Source: Rosa chinensis
Taxonomy: Eukaryota; Streptophyta; Magnoliopsida; Rosales; Rosaceae
Direction: 5' to 3'
Length of the DNA stretch: 64,000 nucleotides
NCBI RefSeq assembly: GCF_002994745.2
Contig: NC_037090.1
Coordinates: forward strand, 13,141,501 to 13,205,500
Below the pieces are notes generated by a model that was not told the origin of the DNA, ran no database searches, and was given only the letters and a program-made list of their open reading frames with translations. Of the stretch, positions 57,652-64,000 are shown piece by piece. A program made the position numbers and the translations under genes. Positions within the stretch are counted from its first letter, which is position 1, and every line of letters starts with the position of its first letter.

Positions 57652-58267
57652 TACTGTCTGGAAGCTGCTAAGCTTGGAAGTGAAAGAAGAAAACTGCAAG
57701 TTAAAGAAAATCTTAGTGGGAAATTACAAAAGGTCCTACAAGGATCATACCGAACCATAGCATTTCGCAACACATACTTGCTCATACTCACGAATCTCTC
57801 ATAGTTTCGAATTAAAATTAGAGCTAATTGACATTGTATGTTCAACTCTTAAAATTTGAATTCAATGTCAGGATCTGAGCTTAGAAACTCAAACAAATGC
57901 AAGCGAAATCCCAATTTGCTAGATCAAATAGAACCCCTAATTTTGTAGAGTAAGGAAATGAAAATAAGGAAGATGAGTAAATTACAAGAAATTAGAGGCA
58001 GGAAGTTGTTGGGTAAAGTTTGGAGTGTAAAAGCGAAATGGAGGCGTTAAGTTTGAGTAGAGAGAGAGTGAAGAATCTGACCTGAGGAGCGAGGTGTTTC
58101 AATGGCGACGAAGGGAACCCTAGAATTAGAGGCAATGTTACAGCGCATAAATTCGACTTGGAGTTCCCGCTTTCGCGAATATGAAAGATCAAAAGGCAGA
58201 GACACTCTGAATAGCAAACATGTACTTAAACGGTTAAATAGATAAATGAGGCAAAATTAAACAACAA

Positions 58268-58341
58268 GGTTTCGTGGTGTAGTTGGTTATCACGTCAGTC
58301 TAACACACTGAAGGTCTCCGGTTCGAACCCGGGCGAAGCCA
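58268..58341 (+). tRNA. tRNA-Val, anticodon AAC
   Basis: 74 bases fold as a complete cloverleaf. The acceptor stem GGTTTCG pairs with CGAAGCC (one G-U), discriminator A. The D arm contains TGGTGTAGTTGG (A box). The anticodon stem TCAGT/ACTGA encloses loop ctAACac. The T arm contains GGTTCGAACCC (B box). A T6 run at about 58351 can stop Pol III, and CAA motifs lie just upstream (acaacaagg), as in plant tRNA genes. There is no intron. It sits between the DP start and the 3' end of the GT14 gene. Confidence 0.96.
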
Positions 58342-58926
58342 TTAATAGTATTTTTTGTTTGGCTCTTCTTAACTCTTAAGTGGCTTTTCTTTGGGTCTGT
58401 TTAGGACCCCAATCTATCCAAAAAAAACAGTGGCTTCTTCCAAATTCCAAGTTCGTTTTGCGTCTTTACTTCAACTGTAGAAATGCTGTGAGCATAAATC
58501 TTGCAGCCAGACGTGTGCTTCTTGATTTGAATAGCAGTCCAGCGATGCCAATTTTCCCACGCTCCGAGGCAAAGTCATTTTTCTACAGCCATTGCATGAA
58601 GCGCATGGTTGTTGCCTGGTTTCAAACTTTCATCGACTCACTCTGTGATAACATGTTATCGCGTGATAGGAACACCTCAAATGCGAGTTCTTCTTGCACA
58701 TATCAGATTAAGCTTAAACACAAGTGTGTTTTGGACCATAGACGTGCTGTTCCTAATTTCCTATTGATTAGCTTGTTTAAGCCAACTATGTGCATGGGCA
58801 CTGCACCATCTTATTAGCACAGATATTAGACAAAAGCAGGGTCCCAAAAGATAAGCCACAGTACAGGATGACATGTAAAAAATTGAAGAAAACAAAATAT
58901 AGGAGGGAAACAAGACATGGCAAAGA
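58342..58926. other. 3' side of the GT14 gene, no further gene seen
   Basis: A frame open from 58380 to 58817 on the plus strand (145 codons) has no recognised motif and overlaps the probable 3' UTR of the GT14 gene. It is not called as a gene. Confidence 0.4.
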
Positions 58927-61161
58927 CTATTTACACTGCTTGGACCTGAAATTTTCAGAATCGAGAAGTTTCACAATCAGTTTCTCTAGTCTCTTTGAAA
59001 CAACAGTAGGTTTTACAGCCACTGGATTCCCATAAACTGAACATCTATCTTTACCTGTACTTCCTAAACACCAACCACCGGGTGTAACATGCCCGCTTGG
59101 TCTCCTCAAGAGCTCCTTATCAATTTTGTCAAGAACCGGATCATCCCTCACAAATGGACTGGCGAAGGGAGCTCCCGCTTGGATGATGTCTTTGTAATGT
59201 TCCAGTGTTAGATGAACTGGATTTAGCTTTGGAGGACTATCCCACCTTATGTAATGCAAGTCATGATTCACAGTCGTGTTCTGGTAATCCTTATGGTTGC
59301 AGATAACAGTGTGGAAGTAGCCCTCTGTGGATGACAGGAAATTGGTATAATACATGAGAAGAGTGCGGGGAAGATTGTCCCATCCCAAAACACAGAATTC
59401 AAGGAATGATCTTGTCAGCACCACCCCTGTAGACCCTGAAAGTAGAAAGGTTTACATTTTAGATCTGCAAAGTAAAATGGCTGTACAACATCAGCCACAG
59501 AGAGGAAACTATGCAGAATAACCACAGTTCCAATAAAATTCTCCAACTAGTACAATATGCTCCATTGCAAAACCGAGTATACATTTCTGTTTAGTAGATG
59601 TAAAAGGACTATGCTATGTTCAACATGACAAGACTGAAGCCCTGCACAGGACTATTGCAACAATACACTGGTTAAAAGTCTAAAGAATAGTCAGGATGAC
59701 CATCAACAACATTTTATAATATCCTAGTATCAGGGTTATCATTGTGAAATGTCAGTAATGAAATTAGAGGACCTATGGCTTAAGAACTTGGAAATCACTA
59801 GTTTCATGAGAAACAGTGCTCAATGCTAAATTACATTGATTCTTGGAAGAAACTAACCCAACACATAGTTTGAAGAAATTCCAGCTGCTGTAAGCTTATC
59901 TTTTCTAGGTAAATGACGCAAGTGAAGAAGCTCTTCAGAAAGCTCAAAAAAAAGTTACACAATTTGTTCGGTTTTTGAAGCATATTAACCACTCACTCAA
60001 AACCTACCGTATGGGATCTGTTGAACTATTTCCAAGTTATATTTCCGATTTAGCTAAGAATCTAGCACTCTCAAGTATATACTCGATCAGTACAAGCCAG
60101 CATCCAATACTATCTCACAGAATTTACTCAATTTCATAAACTCAACTGTAAAGGATATGCAAAGACTACAATACTAGCTGGCATTAAAATAAACGCAGAA
60201 CATTAATATTCTTAATGTAGATAAAGTGCAGTACCCATGAATAACTTGAAGGAAGCTGGCAGTGACCTTCTCTCTTTAGCCCAAAACACACCGGATTTCT
60301 TAGTGTGGTACAAACCCGGATCAATTATAATAGGCCTCGCTCTTTGATTTCTGCAACATTTTCATAAGAACACCAACTCTAACGCTGAAACAAAGAACTA
60401 GAATAGTAGAATACGAATCCAAAATGAGTATGCTCACTCTTTCCACCCAATATTGCTAGTGTGCTCCAGAAAGTTGAGGTCCCTTGGCAAGTATGAAAAT
60501 ATATGCAGCAAATCTAAAATCCCCAAAACAACCATAATTAGCAAACATAACCAATCTGTAATTTCACAAATTAGAACCATAATTAGTAAAACTCACCATC
60601 TTGGGACATGAGCGGATAATCCGAAGCACTGAGATTAATAAACCAATCCCAATCCTCGGCCCGCTTGAGCAAAATCGCAACCGCGTGCAGCGTCGCCGCC
60701 AACACCGTCGGACCTTTCGCGGTCACCAAATCCGCGGTTCCAACCACCATCGCATTCCGAAACGCGTTCATCACACTCTCGGACTTGACGTACTTGGCGA
60801 GCTCGAGCCTCTCGGCGTCGGAAGCTTCCAGATCGAGGTGGAGCAAGTAGTAATTTCTCGGGTGGTACGCCGCCTGAAGCAGCCGCTTCAGCTGAGGGCC
60901 GTCACCTTCAGAACCGGTAATCAGGTAAGCGAATCTCGGGAGCCCTAGGCCGTAGTTCTCGTCGTCGTCGTCGCTGTCGACGAAATACTGGTCGGGATTA
61001 GGGAATCGGCGGTGGTCGTAGGTGAAGTCGGGGCCGGAGGAGGAGGAGGAGGAGTACTTGGCGTGGGTGGTGGTGAGGGCGAGGAGAGCGAGGAGGAGGA
61101 GGGCGGAGGTCGCGGTTAGAATGACGAGCCATTGAGGCTGATTGTGGCTGGTTCGTTTCAT
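58927..61161 (-). CDS. GLCAT14: GT14 beta-glucuronosyltransferase (GlcAT14, core-2/I-branching family)
   Basis: Four exons on the minus strand join in phase: 61161-60597, 60513-60438, 60350-60235 and 59435-58927, giving 421 aa. Plant GT14 enzymes are Golgi type II membrane proteins that add glucuronic acid to arabinogalactan side chains. A short basic N-terminus (MKRTSHNQPQW) is followed by one membrane segment (residues ~12-30, LVILTATSALLLLALLAL). Then comes a variable acidic stem and the Branch domain from about residue 72: LPRFAYLITGSEGDGPQLKR, LLQAAYHPRNYYLLHLDLEA, DWDWFINLSASDYPLMSQD, DLNFLEHTSNIGWK, STGVVLTRSFLEFC, YYTNFLSSTEGYFHTVICN and LHYIRWDSPPKLNPVHLT. The DWFINLSASDYPL block is the family hallmark. 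The length is normal and no damage is seen. The first ATG of the open frame is used. The A/B/C paralogue cannot be fixed. Confidence 0.93.
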
Positions 61162-61557
61162 GGAGGTGTGGGAATTAGGGTTTTCTGGGATCGGAGGAAG
61201 CGGAGAGGGTTAGGTGATTTTGGCGGTTGGTGAATGGAGAGGGTGAGGTGGTGGTGGTGGTGTTGGCGTGAAGGTTGGTCCTTTTTTTTTTTACAGGTGG
61301 GAAATGGCCCAATTGGACTATTGGAGAGGGAAAGCATACCTGTTGAAATTTTAATTTGAATTGTCGGTTAGGATCTGCTGCCGCTCGGACTTTTCCCCTT
61401 TCCGTAGGACCTAATCTATTTCTAGTGTTAACTGATTGGGTTTTTGAATAACATATGGAACCAATTAATAAATCAGAGTGGCGCGTGGTGGGACCATAAC
61501 TTTCAGGTTTCACTGTTCCAAGATCGAAACCTGATGTGATTATGTATTATTTTTAAA
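61162..61557. other. upstream region of the GT14 gene
   Basis: Leader and promoter DNA of the minus-strand gene, with GGT/CCA-rich repeats at 61244-61265 and a T-run at 61283-61293. It ends at the presumed transposon terminus. Confidence 0.45.
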
Positions 61558-62038
61558 GGGAAATTATGGAAAATGTCAAATTAGAGTATGAAATGATAAA
61601 AAGGTCACCTAGTTTTCTACTTGATAAAAAGGTTCATCATGAATTGTTAGTAATATTAATTTAGTCCTTGTTAATAATGAGGTGATGTTAAAAAAGGTCG
61701 GTTTATGATATTTTCGTTTCCGATTTTACCCCTATTAGTAACCTACCCGATTTGTGTTTCAATTTCAAAAAAACCAGATCAGTTCTCTCTCTCCTCCCCA
61801 CGCTACTCTCCGACTCTCCATCGACCCCCTCGCCGTCTCCGAAGTCGATGTCGTTTGCGCCTATCCTTCTCCGGCTGGAGCCGAGTCGCCGGTGACCATT
61901 GGACCTCCATATCCGACTGGAAAGCAACCTAGAGACGAACTGGAAGCCGACGACAATCATGAAGACGACGGGAGCTGCGGTTGAGATTAGGCGCTTGAGA
62001 CTCGATCTGTACCTATAGCTTCTTCTTCCTCATCGCAG

Positions 62039-62369
62039 ATTTCGCTCGCCTCTACTCCGCCATCGAGTCCAACATTGAAGCTGCTCTTCAGGTCGGTCTC
62101 TTTCTCAGTCTCTCTCGATTCTCTTTCTTTGATCTCTGTTTGGTTTCTGGAACGTAGGTGGATGAAATTGAGTAGAATTTCAATTATTATTTGGTCCTAT
62201 TTTTTCAAATTGAGACTGAAATTTGAGTAATCTTAATCTGCAGAAAGCGGAGCTTGCTTCAAAAGAAAAAAGTATGGCATCTGCAGGTGCTCTGACTGCC
62301 AAGATTCGCCGGACCAAGGCTCCATTGCTTGAAGAGGTTCCCAAGTTGCAGAGATTGGCTGTAAAGAAG
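62039..62369 (+). pseudogene. partial SYP7-type syntaxin gene (two exons)
   Basis: Exon 62039-62091 (FARLYSAIESNIEAALQ) and exon 62244-62369 (KAELASKEKSMASAGALTAK, IRRTKAPLLEEVPKLQRLAV, KK) join with proper splice signals. They match the N-terminal helical region of plant SYP71-73 syntaxins (Qc-SNAREs), where the pattern is 'AALQKAE.AS.EKN.A..VA.NAEIRRTKARLLEEVPKLQRLA'. The start segment, the SNARE helix and the membrane anchor are all missing. A change from RTKAR to RTKAP is seen. It cannot act as a SNARE. Confidence 0.8.
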
Positions 62370-62485
62370 GTTGGCCTGCACTGTTTGAATCAATTCTATT
62401 TCCGTGCTTCTTCGTAATTGTGCATTTCATAAAATTGTTTAATAAATTGATGTTTAGTGCAGTCCTCTACATATATGCTAGAACT

Positions 62486-63178
62486 TGTGTTATTGTGCTC
62501 ATCCTGTGTTCCCTACCCTGTACACTTCTATGAAAAACAAAAAACAGTTCTCCAATGTAAGTAATGCTCGAATGCTCAAATTATGTTCATACTGTTTGCA
62601 TATTTGGGCTTTGAAATGCTTTGGTTCATACCGAATTTCAATCTGTTGTTTCTTTCTTGCAGGTTCTCCTTGTCTGCTTTATATTATGCACCATCTGTTA
62701 TGCATCAATGGCAGTTTTTGGGTACTTAATGTTCGGGTCAACAGTTCAATCGCAGATAACTCTAAACCTCCCGACTAGCAAAATTAGCTCACAAGTCGCA
62801 ATATACACCACCCTGGTCAATCCAATATCCAAATTTGCTTTGATGGTTACACCAATAATGAATGCTGCAAAAAGATGGTTTCCTGGTTACCAGAATAAAA
62901 GAGTCTTTAACATATTAGTCAGTACCACCCTGGTAATCAGCTGTGTTATAGTAGCTTTGGCTGTACCCTTTTTCGCATATCTCATGGCACTTGTTGGAGC
63001 GTTTTTGAGTGTCACAGCTTCAATTATAATGCCATGCTTTTGCTACCTTAAGATTTCTTGCACTTATCGAAAAATTGGATGTGAGATGTTGATCGTATGG
63101 GGTATTATACTACTAGGTGCTGCGGTAATCATTTTTGGTACTTACACATCTCTGGTAGAAATAATAGAGCATCAGTAG
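62486..63178 (+). pseudogene. C-terminal part of an AVT1-type vacuolar amino-acid transporter gene
   Basis: An exon ending at 62556 reads CYCAHPVFPTLYTSMKNKKQ FSN up to donor aat|gtaagt. The next exon, 62663-63178, reads VLLVCFILCTICYASMAVFG, STVQSQITLNLPTSKISSQV, TLVNPISKFALMVTPIMNAA and ends LVEIIEHQ before a stop. About five membrane segments are visible, matching the second half of AAAP-family AVT1 transporters, which move neutral amino acids across the vacuolar membrane. The first half of the protein is absent, and a TAG lies in frame just upstream of the first exon. The frame is otherwise clean, so capture was probably recent. Confidence 0.82.
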
Positions 63179-63342
63179 AAGGCTACCCTTATATTTGTTA
63201 CTGTAGTAATTTTCTCGCTCATTCTTGTTTCTTCTTAGGCTAGTCTATTGTAACTGACTAGCTAGTGAGTTATTATTCAAGGAAAACTTAGCTTGTTACT
63301 AGCTGAAGCAGTTAACATTTACATTGATCTGTATGGAGTGAG

Positions 63343-63801
63343 GTGTTGACAGTATCTGTTTGTAGTGTCTTTGCCGCAGCCTTTTCTGGTTCTGCAAGCA
63401 AGTTGTTAGATTTGAATGTTGCCGAGACATATATGTGGGCACAAGCATTTAATGACTTACAGAGTAATGTAAATGGGGAAATTAGAAATATACTTTCTAG
63501 TGGTAGAGTTACGGTACTAAAAGAGCTGGAAGCAGTTGATGGTATTGTGAAGCACTTGTATCCTATGATCCAAGATGACGTGGCCCTCGCAGAAGAAGAA
63601 GCATTCAAGAATTCTACTTCAGATTTAGAAAGGAAGGCACAGAATCTTTCCCAAGGACTTGATCTTCTGACCAAGGAAGTGGATGGGTTTTTCCAAATCC
63701 TTTTGACTGGACGCGAAGCCTTGCTTTCTAAGCTGAGATCAGGTGGAGCAGTCTCTGACCAGATGATGATGGGAAATGTAGAAGGGCAGGTTGTGAGGTG
63801 A
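63343..63801 (+). pseudogene. C-terminal part of a BYPASS1-like (DUF-type) protein gene
   Basis: A frame without its own ATG runs from about 63343 to a TGA at 63799-63801: VCSVFAAAFSGSASKLLDLN, TYMWAQAFNDLQSNVNGEIR, SSGRVTVLKELEAVDGIVKH, LYPMIQDDVALAEEEAF, LSQGLDLLTKEVDGFFQILL and TGREALLSKLR. To my memory this fits the C-terminal half of plant BPS1-like/B1L proteins; BYPASS1 is involved in a root-to-shoot signal. The N-terminal half is missing. A named relative would need a search. Confidence 0.55.
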
Positions 63802-64000
63802 ATAGCAAAGCTAATCTTGATTTCTGGCTCTTAATTACAATCAGGTACAGGTAATGGTTCCTTCTCTTCTTGATTTTTAGCAAATAATACTTGTTTTTCT
63901 TGCCTTATTTTGGTCTCTAATATGGCAATCCCTGTGATAATGGTGTGTGGCTATTTGCTGCAGTTTGTATCTTGGTTGCTCTGCCAACTCATTCTTGGCT

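Larger units (their letters stand above)
61558..64000 (+). mobile_element. candidate gene-fragment-carrying transposon (Pack-MULE type), left end only
   Basis: An AT-rich terminus-like stretch starts GGGAAATTATGGAAAATGTC (61558), followed by GGTCACCTAGTTTTCTACTT and similar non-coding sequence to about 61740. A GC-rich leader-like segment comes next (61780-61990). Then partial copies of at least three unrelated genes follow on one strand with introns kept. Gene fragments of mixed origin behind a long AT-rich terminus are the mark of Pack-MULEs. The right end is not in the window, so the element and its class are inferred. The 9 bases before the terminus are ATTTTTAAA. Confidence 0.45.

Noticed and set aside
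58380..58817. 145-codon plus-strand gene next to the tRNA
   Set aside because: No motif, and it overlaps the probable 3' UTR of the minus-strand GT14 gene.
61558..64000. Helitron as the vehicle of the gene fragments
   Set aside because: Helitrons also collect same-strand fragments, but I see no TC start with a CTRR end and hairpin here, and the AT-rich left terminus fits a Mutator-like element better. It is not excluded, because the right end is outside the window.
1..64000. CRISPR arrays, operons, viral or plasmid genes
   Set aside because: None of the repeats has CRISPR spacing with unique spacers. All supported genes are plant nuclear genes with GT-AG introns or plant leaders. No viral motif was seen.

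Overview
This is a window of plant nuclear DNA. It is AT-rich, has split genes with GT-AG introns, and carries plant-only families (SIAMESE-related, Dof, XBAT31-type RING-ankyrin, GT14 glucuronosyltransferase). The gene structures and transposon types fit a eudicot. My guess is Rosaceae, but that rests on the general feel of the proteins and not on a diagnostic marker.

Genes supported from splice-consistent reading frames: a SIAMESE-related CDK inhibitor (5558-5998, +); a large WD40 protein of the WDR44-like plant family (9451-13079, +, 7 exons); a short uncharacterised two-exon gene with a possible frameshift (13733-14288, +); an uncharacterised conserved plant gene (23372-26288, +, 5 exons); a second uncharacterised plant gene (29744-30627, +, 3 exons); an XBAT31-type ankyrin/RING E3 ligase (31437-34237, -, 8 exons); ribosomal protein eL36 (40060-41331, +, 3 exons); a Dof transcription factor (51202-52513, -, 2 exons); an E2F dimerisation partner of DPA type (54182-57651, -, 9 exons); a tRNA-Val(AAC) (58268-58341, +); and a GT14 beta-glucuronosyltransferase (58927-61161, -, 4 exons). 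Two of these are cell-cycle regulators (the CDK inhibitor and DP), but they lie about 50 kb apart and I see no sign of a functional cluster.

The spaces between genes are filled by DNA transposons, several with readable boundaries. They include a 4.06-kb CACTA element (15121-19178, 3-bp target duplication ATG) that carries an exon-sized piece of the vitamin B6 gene PDX2; a Mutator-like element and a small Mutator-type MITE in neighbouring copies of one duplicated segment, each copy giving the empty site of the other; a 1.17-kb near-palindromic foldback element with an 8-bp duplication; a 698-bp hAT element with an 8-bp duplication; two LINE insertions with target duplications; foldback MITEs; a tandemly doubled tRNA-derived SINE in a DP intron; and a diverged four-copy repeat at 42-43.5 kb.

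The most unusual region is the right end (61558-64000). There, partial copies of three unrelated genes (SYP7 syntaxin, AVT1 amino-acid transporter, BYPASS1-like) follow one another on the same strand with introns retained, downstream of a Mutator-like terminus. This looks like a gene-fragment-collecting transposon (Pack-MULE type) running off the window. A further antisense fragment of a growth-regulating factor (GRF) gene sits inside an intron of the gene at 23.4-26.3 kb. I found no CRISPR, prokaryotic or viral gene content.
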